From an uncultured Altererythrobacter sp. (GTDB lineage Bacteria > Pseudomonadota > Alphaproteobacteria > Sphingomonadales > Sphingomonadaceae): DNA of 64,000 bases. The notes below the pieces were generated by a model that searched no databases, was not told where the DNA came from, and saw nothing but the letters and a program-made list of their open reading frames with translations. Both the position numbers and the translations under genes were made by a program. Below, one piece after another: positions 8,331 to 17,998 of the stretch. The stretch's first letter is position 1. Each line of letters starts with the position of its first letter. The stretch is from the NCBI GenBank assembly GCA_913055875.1, contig CAJXJY010000007.1:1-64000 (forward strand). The letters are read 5' to 3'.

Positions 8331-10466
8331 ATGAAAGACTCTGACATGCCGTTTCGTACCACTGCCGCTTCCACGCTCGTCCTTGCCGCGCTGCTCGCGC
8401 AGCCGGTGCAGGCGCAGGAGGAGAGCACTGATGAGGCGGAGATCGTCGTCTCCGCGCAGCGCGAGAACGCCACCCTCGTCGTCAATGGCGGCGATGCGGG
8501 CGTGCTCGGCGACAAGCCCGCCGAGGACCTGCCCTTCGCGATCCGCTCCTACGACGAGAGCCTGATCCTCAACCAGCAGCCGCTGACGCTGGGCGAGGTG
8601 CTCGACAACGATCCGACCATCCGCACCACTTACGGCTTCGGCAATGCGCAGGAGCAGTTCGTGATCCGCGGGTTCACGCTGTTCGGCGACGATGTCGGGC
8701 TCAACGGGCTCTACGGCATCGCCCCGCGCCAGCTGATCGCGCCCGAGCTGTTCGACAGCGTGCAGGTGCTCAACGGGGCGAGCGCCTTCCTCAACGGCGC
8801 GGCTCCGGGCGGCTCGGGGCTGGGGGGCAGCGTCAACCTCAAGCTCAAGCGCGCGGGCGGCGAAGCGCTGACGCGCGCGACGGCGGGCTTTACGGGCAAT
8901 TCGCGCTTCGGCGGCAGCTTCGACGTGGCGCGGCGCTTCGGCGAGGGCGGCGAATGGGGCGTTCGGGTCAACGGCGCTTATCGCGACGGCGAGTCTTCCG
9001 TGGACGAGGAATACCGCCGCACGCAGGTGCTCGGCGGCGCGCTCGATTACGACGGCGGTGCGTTCCGCGCCGCGCTCGACCTCGCCTACCAGGAGGTGCG
9101 GGTCGACAATCTCCGCCCCAAGGTGACGATCGGCAGCGCGGCGATCCCCGCAGTGCCCGAGGCCGACGCCAATTACGCGCAGGACTTCACCTTCACCGAG
9201 ATGCGCGATTTCTTCGGCACGCTGAGCCTCGAATTCGACCTCGCCGACAACGCGCTGCTCTACGCCCGCGCCGGCGCGCGAGACGGGCGCGAGGACGGCA
9301 TCTACGGCGGCATCACCGTGCTCGATGCGGTCACCGGCGATGCCAACGGCAACGCGCTGTTCGTGCCGCGCACCGACAATAACGAGGCGATCGAGGCCGG
9401 CCTGCGGGTGACGCTGGGCGAGGCGGTGACGCACGAGTTCAATTTCGGCGGCAACCTGCTGTGGCAGACCAACCGCAATGCCTACGATTTCCGCTACGGC
9501 CCGGGCTTCGCGGGCTTCGCGACCAATCTCTACGACACGCCGCAGGTCAATCTGCCGAGCTCGACGCTGGTCGGCGGCGATCTCGACGATCCGTTCCCGA
9601 TCGCCAAGGTGCGCCAGCTCAGCGCCTTCGCCTCGGACACGATCGGGCTGTGGGACGAGCGCATCCTGCTCACCGGCGGGCTGCGGATCCAGGAGATCCA
9701 CCAGGAGAATTACAGCTATTTCGGCGGCGGCCTCGACACGGTCTACGACGAGGATGCGGTGACGCCGGTGGTCGGGCTGGTGGTCAAGCCGGTCGCGGGG
9801 CTGTCGCTCTACGCCAACCGGATCGAGGCGCTGCAGGCGGGCCCGACCGCGCCGCTCGACCCGGCGCTGGTGACCAATCCGGGCGAAACGCTGTCGCCGC
9901 GCAAATCGGTCCAATACGAGATCGGCGGGAAACTCGCGGCGGGGCCGGTGTTCGTGACGCTCGCCGCCTACCGCATCGAGCGGCCGGGCGAGGGCGTGCT
10001 CGCCGACGGCAGCTTCGGCTATCTCGGCGACCAGCGGCACGAAGGGCTCGAATTCACCGTCAACGGCGAACTCGCGCCCGGCCTGCGGCTGATCGGGGGC
10101 GCGGCACTGACCGATGCCGAGCTGATCGGCGGCGGCGAGGTGGCGGGCGTGCCCGATTTCACCGCCAATGCCGATCTCGAATGGGACCTGCCCTTCGCCC
10201 CCGGCGCGACGCTGACCGCGCGCGCGGTGCATACCGGCGAGCAATGGGTCGATGCCGCCAACACGCTCGAGATCGACAGCTGGACGCGGTTCGACCTCGG
10301 CGCGCGCTACGTCTTCGCGGCGGGCGAGACGCCGGTCACGCTGCGGCTGACGGTCGATAACGTGGCCAACGAGCGCTACTGGGCCTCGGCCTTCGACGCT
10401 TTTTCCGCCGCGCTGCTGCAAGGCCGCCCGCGCACGGTGAAGGCGTCGGTTTCGGCGGATTTCTAG
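8331..10466 (+). CDS. TonB-dependent siderophore receptor
   Basis: An outer-membrane receptor of about 711 residues. The signal peptide is ASTLVLAALLAQPVQAQ; a plug domain follows (PFAIRSYDESLIL ... QEQFVIRGFTLFGDDVG ... VQVLNGASAFLNG) and then a 22-strand-type barrel ending in the canonical terminal aromatic SADF. The VNLKLKRA and YRIERPGEG segments are typical of ferric-siderophore receptors, but the ligand cannot be named. The start may be 8331 or the internal ATG at 8346; neither has a strong ribosome binding site. It is third in the cluster behind the Fur box, so iron repression is likely. Confidence 0.9.
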   Translation: MKDSDMPFRTTAASTLVLAALLAQPVQAQEESTDEAEIVVSAQRENATLVVNGGDAGVLGDKPAEDLPFAIRSYDESLILNQQPLTLGEVLDNDPTIRTTYGFGNAQEQFVIRGFTLFGDDVGLNGLYGIAPRQLIAPELFDSVQVLNGASAFLNGAAPGGSGLGGSVNLKLKRAGGEALTRATAGFTGNSRFGGSFDVARRFGEGGEWGVRVNGAYRDGESSVDEEYRRTQVLGGALDYDGGAFRAALDLAYQEVRVDNLRPKVTIGSAAIPAVPEADANYAQDFTFTEMRDFFGTLSLEFDLADNALLYARAGARDGREDGIYGGITVLDAVTGDANGNALFVPRTDNNEAIEAGLRVTLGEAVTHEFNFGGNLLWQTNRNAYDFRYGPGFAGFATNLYDTPQVNLPSSTLVGGDLDDPFPIAKVRQLSAFASDTIGLWDERILLTGGLRIQEIHQENYSYFGGGLDTVYDEDAVTPVVGLVVKPVAGLSLYANRIEALQAGPTAPLDPALVTNPGETLSPRKSVQYEIGGKLAAGPVFVTLAAYRIERPGEGVLADGSFGYLGDQRHEGLEFTVNGELAPGLRLIGGAALTDAELIGGGEVAGVPDFTANADLEWDLPFAPGATLTARAVHTGEQWVDAANTLEIDSWTRFDLGARYVFAAGETPVTLRLTVDNVANERYWASAFDAFSAALLQGRPRTVKASVSADF

Positions 10467-10474
10467 AGTTGTTT

Positions 10475-10685
10475 TCAGCTTCGCTGAATCGGCACCGGCC
10501 CACTCCCTTGACGGGAGAGGGATAGCGGAGGTTGCTCGCCTGCGAGCTACCGCAGCTTGGGTGAGGGGGAAGGGCGGAACGCTACTGGCGCGAAACCGCG
10601 TGCGCTGCGCCGGGTCACCCTCATCCAAGCTTCGCTAAGACGCTTCGTGCCAAGCTCCCCTATCCTTCCCCCGTCCAGGGGAAGG
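10475..10685. repeat. Intergenic palindromic repeat region
   Basis: A non-coding stretch between the receptor and the gamma-glutamyltransferase. It has short complementary segments such as CTCCCTTGACGGGAGAGGG and CCTTCCCCCGTCCAGGGGAAGG, plus a GGTGAGGG / CCCTCATCC pair. The start shares CGGCACCGGCCCACTCCC with the composite repeat at 48.9 kb. It probably forms a hairpin at the convergent gene ends and may act as a bidirectional terminator. Confidence 0.5.
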
Positions 10686-10689
10686 GAAC

Positions 10690-12519
10690 TCAATACCCCT
10701 GCGCCTGCCCGTCCTTCCGCATCTCGGTCGCGCCGGTATAGACGCCGGTTTGCGGGTCGCGTGCGATGGCCTGGTAGCCGCCGAACATGATGCCGTTATC
10801 GACCACTTCGACCTTGTGGCCCATCTGCAGCAGCCGCGCGATGGTGTTGTCCGAAATGCCCGGCTCCACATACAGAGTGCCGAGCGGGTCCGCCGCCGGA
10901 CCCTCCAGCGGCTCGGTCGGCTGGCGGCCGCCGTCGTGGTTGAGCCGCGCGGCGTCGCCCGCTTCCTGCAGGTTCATGCCGTAATCGACGATGTTGATCA
11001 GGATCTGGACGTGCCCCTGCGGCTGCATTCCGCCGCCCATCAGGCCCAATGTCATGAACGGCTTGCCGTCCTTCTTCACGAAAGCGGGGATGATGGTGTG
11101 GAACGGGCGCTTGCCGGGCGCGTAGGCGTTGGGATGCGCCGGATCGAGGCTGAACAGCTCGCCGCGGTCCTGGAACATGAAGCCGAGCCCGTCCGGAGTC
11201 AGTCCGCCGCCCATGCCGCGATAGTTGGACTGGATCAGGCTGACCATCATCCCGTCCCTGTCCGCCACGGTGAGGTAGGTGGTGTCGCCTTCGCCCTCCA
11301 GTTTCGGTTCGGCCGCCGGGTCTCCGGGCGCGAATTCGGGGGTGGCCCGCTCCGGATCGATCAGCGCGAAGCGGGCCCGTCCGTACTCGTCCGACAGCAG
11401 TTCGACCGGGAAGGGCGCGAAATCCGGATCGGCGTAGAAGCGCGCGACGTCGGCATAGGCGAGCCGCTTGGCCTCGGTGATGGTGTGCAGCACTTCGGCG
11501 CTGCCGCGGTCCCACTGCGCGAGGTCCACGTTCTTGAGGATGTTGACCATCTGCAGCGCCGCGAACCCCTGCCCGTTGGGCGGCATCTCGCACAGCTCGT
11601 AGCCCTTTTTGTAGGCGACGCAGGTCGGTTCGGCCCACTGGCTGCGATGGGTGGCGAAATCCTCGCGGGTGAAGGCCGAGCCCTGTCTCTGGAGGTAGGA
11701 GACCATGATCTCGGTCAGCACGCCGTCGTAGAACGCGTCGCGCCCCTGCTTGCCGATCGTCTCGAGCGTCAGCGCGAGGTTGGGATTGCGGAAGATTTCG
11801 CCGGCCTTCGGAGCGCCGTCGGCGAACCAGGTCTTGCGCGCATTGGAAAAGTCGAACGGCGTGACCTCCTGCCGCGCCTCGTAGGCGCGCAGCGAACGGT
11901 CGAGATACATCGCGATGATCGGCGCGACCGGATGCCCCTCGCGGGCGTATCTGATGGTCGGGGCGAGCACGTCTTCCATCGGCAGCTGGCCGAAGCGATT
12001 GTGCATCTCGAACCAGGCGTCGACCGTGCCGGGAATCGTGATCGGCAGCGGGCCGACCGCGGGGAGCGCGTCGGCGCCGTCGAGCTTTTCCCTGAGCTGG
12101 TCAAGCGTCTGGCCCTTGGGGCTGCGGCCCGAGCCGTTGATGCCGTAGAGCTGGTCGGTGGCGGGATCGTAGACGATCGCGAACAGGTCGCCGCCGATGC
12201 CGTTGCCCGTCGGTTCCATCAGCCCGAGCGCGGCATTGGCGGCGATCGCCGCGTCGACCGCGCTGCCGCCCTGCTTGAGGATATCGAGCGCGATCTGCGT
12301 CGCGAGCGGATGCGCGGTCGCTGCCATGCCGTGCTGGGCATGGACCGGGCTGCGGCTCCAGTCCTTGCCGATCGGGCGGCCGCCCGCTCCGATGGTCTCG
12401 CTGGCGCCGACGCTCGGGTCGGACTCGCCATCCTGTGCCATGGCCGGTGTCGTGGCCAGTGTCGTGGTCAGTGTCGTCGTCAGTGCCAGCGCCGCCAGCG
12501 CCGCAATCGGAATCCGCAT
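10690..12519 (-). CDS. ggt: Gamma-glutamyltransferase
   Basis: A 609-residue periplasmic Ntn hydrolase that hydrolyses or transfers the gamma-glutamyl group of glutathione. An N-terminal signal peptide rich in TTTLTTTLATT is followed by the large subunit (GMAATAHPLATQIALDILKQGGSAVDAAIAANA). The autoprocessing site is in GDTTYLTVAD, where the second Thr would be the new N-terminus of the small subunit. GGGM and related glycine-rich segments lie near the C-terminus. Full length for the family. The signal-peptide DNA contains a 12-bp tandem repeat. Confidence 0.95.
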   Translation of the reverse strand: MRIPIAALAALALTTTLTTTLATTPAMAQDGESDPSVGASETIGAGGRPIGKDWSRSPVHAQHGMAATAHPLATQIALDILKQGGSAVDAAIAANAALGLMEPTGNGIGGDLFAIVYDPATDQLYGINGSGRSPKGQTLDQLREKLDGADALPAVGPLPITIPGTVDAWFEMHNRFGQLPMEDVLAPTIRYAREGHPVAPIIAMYLDRSLRAYEARQEVTPFDFSNARKTWFADGAPKAGEIFRNPNLALTLETIGKQGRDAFYDGVLTEIMVSYLQRQGSAFTREDFATHRSQWAEPTCVAYKKGYELCEMPPNGQGFAALQMVNILKNVDLAQWDRGSAEVLHTITEAKRLAYADVARFYADPDFAPFPVELLSDEYGRARFALIDPERATPEFAPGDPAAEPKLEGEGDTTYLTVADRDGMMVSLIQSNYRGMGGGLTPDGLGFMFQDRGELFSLDPAHPNAYAPGKRPFHTIIPAFVKKDGKPFMTLGLMGGGMQPQGHVQILINIVDYGMNLQEAGDAARLNHDGGRQPTEPLEGPAADPLGTLYVEPGISDNTIARLLQMGHKVEVVDNGIMFGGYQAIARDPQTGVYTGATEMRKDGQAQGY

Positions 12520-12587
12520 CGATGTCTCCCCGGAAAGGTTTCCCTATCCTGCGCGTGCGGAGCGGCGCTGGCAAGCGCGCAGGATAC

Positions 12588-13466
12588 TCAGGGAACTCTA
12601 AACTTGCCGCGCTGCGACAGGTCGCGGTCGGCATAGCCTTCGAACGCGATCGGGATCGACAGGTCGCGTTCGCGCCGGACGACGAAATGGAGGTGCGGGC
12701 CGCCGGTAAATCCGGTCATCCCGGTGTAGGCGATATGCTGGCCGCGCTCGACCCGTTCGCCTTCCCCGACCAGCACGCCCTTGTGCGCGAGGTGGACGTA
12801 ATGCGCCATCGTCCCGTCGTCGTGGAGGATCACGATCATGTTGACCTGGCTCAGCAATTCGCGCCCGCCCGCGCGGCAGAACCAGTCGACCGCGCGCACC
12901 ACGGTGCCGCCCCGCGCGGCGTGCACCGCGTCCCCGACCTCGAGCTGGAAGTCGAGCGCGTGGCGCGACTGGTCCGACCGGTGCGACTGGCGCCCGTTGA
13001 AGCCCTGCGCCAGGCGATAGGTCTTCCTCTCGCGGAACGGCAACCGGTAGAGATGGTCGTCGTCCGGCGCGATTTCTCCCGACACGCCCATGTAGGACCT
13101 AAACTGCCAATCGGCGCCCAGCCGTTCGCGCGCGGCCTCCTTGTCGATATCCTCGAGTTCCATCGCCGTCACCGTCGCGAGCGGGGGCAGGACGATGGTC
13201 CGGGTTGCAGCCGCCTCGTCGTCGCGCGGGGAAACGACCAGTTCGGAAGGGGCGGGCCGGAGATTGACCGCCTGCAGCGTCACGCCGCCTTCTCGCTCGA
13301 CGAGGTCGAGGCGGACATTGGCATCGGCCCTTTCGAGAGTGGCGGCGATGGCGGGATCGCGGCATCCGTCTGCGGCATCGGCGGAGCTGCGCGGTTCTTC
13401 CGCCGAGGTCGCCGCGCCTGCGAAGGTGGCGAGCAGCGCGGCGGCAAATGCGATCGAGCGCGGCAA
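12588..13466 (-). CDS. M23 family (LytM) metallopeptidase
   Basis: A 292-residue exported protein with signal peptide IAFAAALLATFAGAATSA. The C-terminal LytM/M23 fold shows RHALDF (first His and Asp zinc ligands) and GGPHLHFVV (HxH ligand motif), with TMAHYVHL between them. These residues are intact, so peptidoglycan endopeptidase activity or divisome/cell-wall regulation is plausible. The N-terminal part is about 150 residues of unknown beta-rich sequence. It is in the same direction as ggt, about 70 bases away, and may be co-transcribed. Confidence 0.85.
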   Translation of the reverse strand: MPRSIAFAAALLATFAGAATSAEEPRSSADAADGCRDPAIAATLERADANVRLDLVEREGGVTLQAVNLRPAPSELVVSPRDDEAAATRTIVLPPLATVTAMELEDIDKEAARERLGADWQFRSYMGVSGEIAPDDDHLYRLPFRERKTYRLAQGFNGRQSHRSDQSRHALDFQLEVGDAVHAARGGTVVRAVDWFCRAGGRELLSQVNMIVILHDDGTMAHYVHLAHKGVLVGEGERVERGQHIAYTGMTGFTGGPHLHFVVRRERDLSIPIAFEGYADRDLSQRGKFRVP

Positions 13467-13487
13467 TCCGGCCTCCGTTGTCGGTGC

Positions 13488-13505
13488 GTGTTAGTCATCT
13501 AACAC
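13488..13505. promoter_or_regulatory. Perfect inverted repeat upstream of M23 gene
   Basis: GTGTTAG-tcat-CTAACAC, a 7-bp perfect stem with a 4-base loop, lies between the end of putP and the start of the M23 peptidase gene. There is no U-tract, so an operator or weak terminator are both possible. Confidence 0.35.
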
Positions 13506-13537
13506 ACAGCGCCGTAAGCGGCAAGATTTGCGCGGTT

Positions 13538-15028
13538 TTATTCGCCTGCGGGCTGGGCCGCCACGCTGCCGCGAGTCGCCTTGCTGACCAGCACGATGGC
13601 CAGCCATGCGGCGATGAAGCCGGGGATGATCTCGTAGACGCCCGGACCGCCGAGGAAGGCCGCGTTCCAGCCGAGCGCGATCCACGCCATCACCACCGCC
13701 GCGCCGGTCACCAGCCCTGCGACGGCGCCTGCACCTGTCATCCTGTCCCAGGTCAGCGACAGGATGATCAGCGGGCCGAATGCGGCCCCGAAGCCGGCCC
13801 AGGCGTTGGAGACGAGCCCGAGCACCTGGCTGTCGGGATCGGCGGCGATGACGATCGCGGCGAGCGCCACCAGCAGCACGCAGACGCGCCCGACATTGAC
13901 CGCCTCGCGCTCCGAGCAGTGTTTGCGCAGGAACAGGCGGTAGAAATCTTCCGTGAGCGAGGAGGAGGCGACGAGCAGCTGCGAACTGATCGTCGACATG
14001 ATCGCGGCAAGCAGCGCGGCGAGCAGGAAGCCCGTCACCAGCGGGTGGAACAGCAGGTTGGCGAGCACGATGAAGATGGTTTCGGGATCGTCGACCGCCA
14101 GGCCGTTGCGTTCGACATAGGCGCGGCCCGCGATGCCGACCCCGATTGCACCGATCAGCGCGACGCCCATCCAGGTCATGCCGATATTGCGCGCGGTCTT
14201 GACCGCCTCGACCGACCTGACCGCCATGAAGCGGACGATGATATGCGGCTGGCCGAAATAGCCGAGGCCCCAGGTCACTGCGGAGAAGAACCCGATCACG
14301 GTCAGCCCGCCGAACAGGCTGAGGAAGCCCGGCTGGACCTCGGCGAGCGAGGCGCCCGCCGATCCGCCTTCGCCGAACATCACCACCAGCGGCATCACCA
14401 CCAGCGCGACCACCATGATGCAGCCCTGCACGAAATCGGTCAGGCTGACCGCGAGGAAGCCGCCGACCATCGTATAGGCCAGCACCACGCCCGCGGTGAT
14501 CCAGATGCCGAGCATGTAGTCGGACATGCCCCCAAGGAAGGGGACGCCGCCGAGCATCCCGGCGAAGCTGGTCTCGAACAGCTTGCCCCCGCCGACCAGC
14601 CCGGCGGCGGTGTAGACCGCGAAGAACACCACGATGACGATCGCCGAAATCACTCGCAGCGCGACCGCCTTGTCGGGGAAGCGGTTGGCGAGGAATTCGG
14701 GGATGGTGAGCGCGTTGCCGAGCTTTTCGGTCTGCGCGCGCAGACGCGGCGCGACCACCACCCAGTTGACCAGCGCGCCGACGAACAGCCCGATCCCGAT
14801 CCACGCCTCGACCAGCCCCGCCGCATAGAGCGCGCCCGGCAGGCCGAGCAGCAGCCAGCCCGACATGTCGCTCGCACCCGCGGAGAGCGCCGCTACCGCG
14901 GGGTGGAGATTACGCCCGGCGAGCAGGTAGCCCTCGCTGTCGGCGGTCGATTTGCGCCACGCGTAGAGCCCGATCGCGAGCATGAGGACGAAGTAGAGCG
15001 CGAGGCTGATCAGGGTTCCGGTCTGCAT
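13538..15028 (-). CDS. putP: Sodium/proline symporter
   Basis: A 496-residue sodium:solute symporter with about 13 hydrophobic helices. It has the SSS-family signature around ATDM-like SAGASDMSGWLLLGLPGAL and PutP-like sequence throughout (LGYFGQPHIIVRFMAVRS, SSQLLVASSSLTEDFYR). It imports proline with Na+ at the inner membrane. The ATG at 15028 gives the family N-terminus (MQTGTLISLALYFVLMLAIG); an in-frame extension to 15121 lacks support. The proline biosynthesis genes lie 5-9 kb away, so the region combines uptake and synthesis of this osmolyte. Confidence 0.93.
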   Translation of the reverse strand: MQTGTLISLALYFVLMLAIGLYAWRKSTADSEGYLLAGRNLHPAVAALSAGASDMSGWLLLGLPGALYAAGLVEAWIGIGLFVGALVNWVVVAPRLRAQTEKLGNALTIPEFLANRFPDKAVALRVISAIVIVVFFAVYTAAGLVGGGKLFETSFAGMLGGVPFLGGMSDYMLGIWITAGVVLAYTMVGGFLAVSLTDFVQGCIMVVALVVMPLVVMFGEGGSAGASLAEVQPGFLSLFGGLTVIGFFSAVTWGLGYFGQPHIIVRFMAVRSVEAVKTARNIGMTWMGVALIGAIGVGIAGRAYVERNGLAVDDPETIFIVLANLLFHPLVTGFLLAALLAAIMSTISSQLLVASSSLTEDFYRLFLRKHCSEREAVNVGRVCVLLVALAAIVIAADPDSQVLGLVSNAWAGFGAAFGPLIILSLTWDRMTGAGAVAGLVTGAAVVMAWIALGWNAAFLGGPGVYEIIPGFIAAWLAIVLVSKATRGSVAAQPAGE

Positions 15029-15127
15029 GGCGCGGGCGGGTAGCAGGTGGGGCGGGGGTTGGCTACCGAAGCGGGAATCCGCCGATCCGGGGCAGAAATG
15101 CTTTGACGCCAAAACCATCATTTATCA

Positions 15128-17998
15128 ATGTCCTGCGCAATGACGGGAAACGATGTGAATGACGCCGTGCCGTGGGCGGGATTGTTCTGCGGCCGCGAAG
15201 CGGAACTCGAAACACTGCTGGCCGCCTACCGCCGCGTCGAGGCGGGGGAGGGGCCGGAAGTGGCGGTCGTGCTGGGCGAATCGGGGCTCGGCAAGACGCG
15301 GCTGGTGCAGGAATTCTTCGCCCGGCTGAGCAGCGGCGTCGATGCGGCGGGCGAGGGCGGCTACTGGCCCGACCGGCTGGTGCGCGACGGGAACAACCTG
15401 AAGATCAACCCCGATCCGCGGGAATGCAACCCGGGCGGAGCGGCGAACATGCGGTTCCTGTAGTGGGGCATCCGGCTGCTCAAGGGGAGCCGGCACAATG
15501 CCGGGATCGGGGGCATTTCCGCCACGATACCCGAGCTGCGCGCGCATCTCGAACCGTTCGCGCGCGCGAAATTGCTGTCGGCGCGCATCGGTGCAGCCGC
15601 CAGATCGGCCGCGATCGACGTCGCGATCGAAATCGGCAATCTCTTCACCTTCGGGCTTGTCGGGCTCGGCAAGCTGGGACTCGATCACGCCAGCGAATGG
15701 AAATCGATCCACGAAGAGAGGCGGTTGCTGCCGACGGTGTCGTCCGCCGAGGAAGCGGAGCGCCAGCAGGAAAGCCTGATCGACATCGTGCTGGCCGATT
15801 TCGCGACCCTGTTCGAGGCGGGCGAGGAGAAGGGCGAGCGGCTGCCCGCGGTGATCGTAATCGACGATGCGCAATGGCTCGATACCGATCCGGCCACCAC
15901 GATGTTCGTCTCCGAACTGCTGCATCGGGCCAGCGAGGAAAACTGGCCGCTGCTGGTCCTGGCAACGCATTGGGAACGCGAGTGGCGCGAAACCGAACAC
16001 GACACCGGGGCGCCGAACTTCGCCGCACTGGTGCGCGAAGTTTCCTGCGAAGCATGGCAACCGCTCGAACTGCGCAAGGAACCCGACCTTTCCGGGATGA
16101 TCGATGCCGGCTTTGCGGGACTGACCGGGTCGCAGGTCCAGTTGCTTCTCGACAAGGCCGACGGCAACCCGCTGCTGCTCGACGAAATCCTGCGCCACCT
16201 CATGCGCCGCGCGCGCCTGTTCGAAGGGAGGGACCGATCCGGCCCGCTTTCGCCTGCTGGCGAGGAGGAGATCGCGGGCAGGAATTTCGGATTGCACGAA
16301 CTCGTCGAGGAGCGTCTTGCCGAGGCACCCGAACCGGTACGATGGGCGCTCGGGCTGGCCAGCCTGCAGGGCGACTGGTTCCTCGACGAACTGGTCGACC
16401 TCACCGCGAAGGGGTTGGCCGAAGCCACGGTCGCCGACGGCCTCGAACTGGCCCGGAACCCGCATTCCATGATCGTCCGGACGCTCGACTCGGTCACCGA
16501 GTTCTCCCAGCGCGTCTATCGCGAGGTCGCCCACGAGCAGCTCGGAGAGTTCGTCGATGCGGACAGCGCCTTCCGCCACCTGAAAGACGCGGTTCACGAG
16601 CTTGCCGGGGACAAGATCGACTTCGCGGCGCTGAAGCCATCCAGCCAGGGCGTGGCCATGGTCCTCGCTCCGCAATTCCTCGTCCAGGCCGCCGACGCCG
16701 CCGACTACAGGCTTGCATTCGCCTGCTGGCACAAGGCGATGGGTTTGTTCGAGGCGCAGCATCTCTACGAACCCGCGGTCGCGTGCCTCGCCCAGGCGGC
16801 CGACGTCGCCGAAGCGGCATCCGCCGCGCTCCCCGGCGGCCTGCTCGCGGAGCTCGAATACATGATGCGCTTCGCACGGCGGATGTCGCTTCCCGAGCTC
16901 GTCGCCGCGTTCGCACCGCTCGTCCGCGAGCAGCTCGAAAAAACCGCGGAGACGGACGAGAACCTGCGGGTCCGCTTCGCGGCGATCGCCTCGCTGGGCC
17001 TGTTTCCCGCCTACGAACAGGAGATGACCGAGAGGCTGGTGGCACTCGCGCGGGGGGATTTTTCGGAGGACGAAAGCGGCCCCTCCTTCCGGCTCGCCGA
17101 TGCCCTGTTGAACCGCACTCTCGTCGCGCTGAAACACGATGCCGCACCGGTGCAGGTCGTTCGCCGGTGGATCGAGGAAGGTCATGCCCTGATGCGCAAC
17201 GACGCATGGGACGACGACATCCAGTGGCGCATGGCGCGAGCGACGATGGACGGCGAATTTTCGTGGGGCCTGTTTCGCTTCGGCGACATCGCGGCGGCCC
17301 GTGACATGGCGGGCGAATCGCTGCGAGCCTGCCAGGCGCTGGCGCAGGAATGCGAGGGTCGCGAGGACCTCAGGATACGGATGGTCAGGGGTCGCGGCAG
17401 CGCTGCCGGGAAGTTGGCCATCTACGCGGAGGCGGAGGGCAAACGGCAGCTCGCCATGATGTTCCGCGAAGAGAAGGTCCGCGATTTCGAAACGGTCGCC
17501 GAGGCACAGCCCGACTACGCGAACCGCGCGGCGCTTGCGCAGGCGATCGGCGTCCTGGCCCAGACCCAGAGGGAGCTCGGCCAGATCGAACCCTATGCCG
17601 CCAGCCGGAAGCGCGCGCTGGAACTGTGGCGCGAGCTGGCCCACGATGCGCAAACGCCCGAGGTCCAGCTCAACCTGTTCCAGACGCTCGTCGATCTCGC
17701 GGATTTCGAACGGGCGAAAAATCCGCGCGCGATCGACCGGCCGATCGAGCTGTGGGACGAGGCGCTCTATTATGCCTCCGAGCTCCACCGCGACGAACCG
17801 AGCGCGACCACCGAAAACGGCATCATCGCGCTGCTGGTGAGGATCGGCCAGGACGAGATGATGCGCGGCAAGCGCGAAGAGGCACGCAGCGCTTTCGCAA
17901 ACGCCATCGAAATGATGGAAAAATGGCCGGTGCCGTTGGACCCGAAGAAGGCGGCGACATTGGCGCAGGTCCGCAAGTTTCACGAGGATACCCAGTGA
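15128..17998 (+). pseudogene. Large AAA/STAND-type ATPase with helical-repeat C-terminus, interrupted by amber codon
   Basis: One continuous frame of 957 codons has a single TAG at 15461-15463 (codon 112), in MRFL-stop-WGIRLLK, most simply a TGG-to-TAG change in a Trp pair. The N-terminus holds an AAA_16-type ATPase with Walker A GESGLGKTRL (around residue 53) and, after the stop, Walker B VIVIDDAQW. The rest is about 600 residues of helical, TPR-like sequence with no identified sensor. The last codons overlap the GTG of a VirD4-like gene, so the two were translated together. Without the stop the frame is intact, so decay is recent, a sequencing error, or bypassed by readthrough. Function unknown; the architecture resembles STAND signalling ATPases. 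Confidence 0.75.

Noticed and set aside
8259-10628. Very long open frame antisense to the siderophore receptor (789 codons)
   Set aside because: High-GC shadow: no coherent protein features, overlaps a clear TonB receptor, and has Arg/Ala-rich random composition. Similar antisense frames occur over typA, ggt and lptD.
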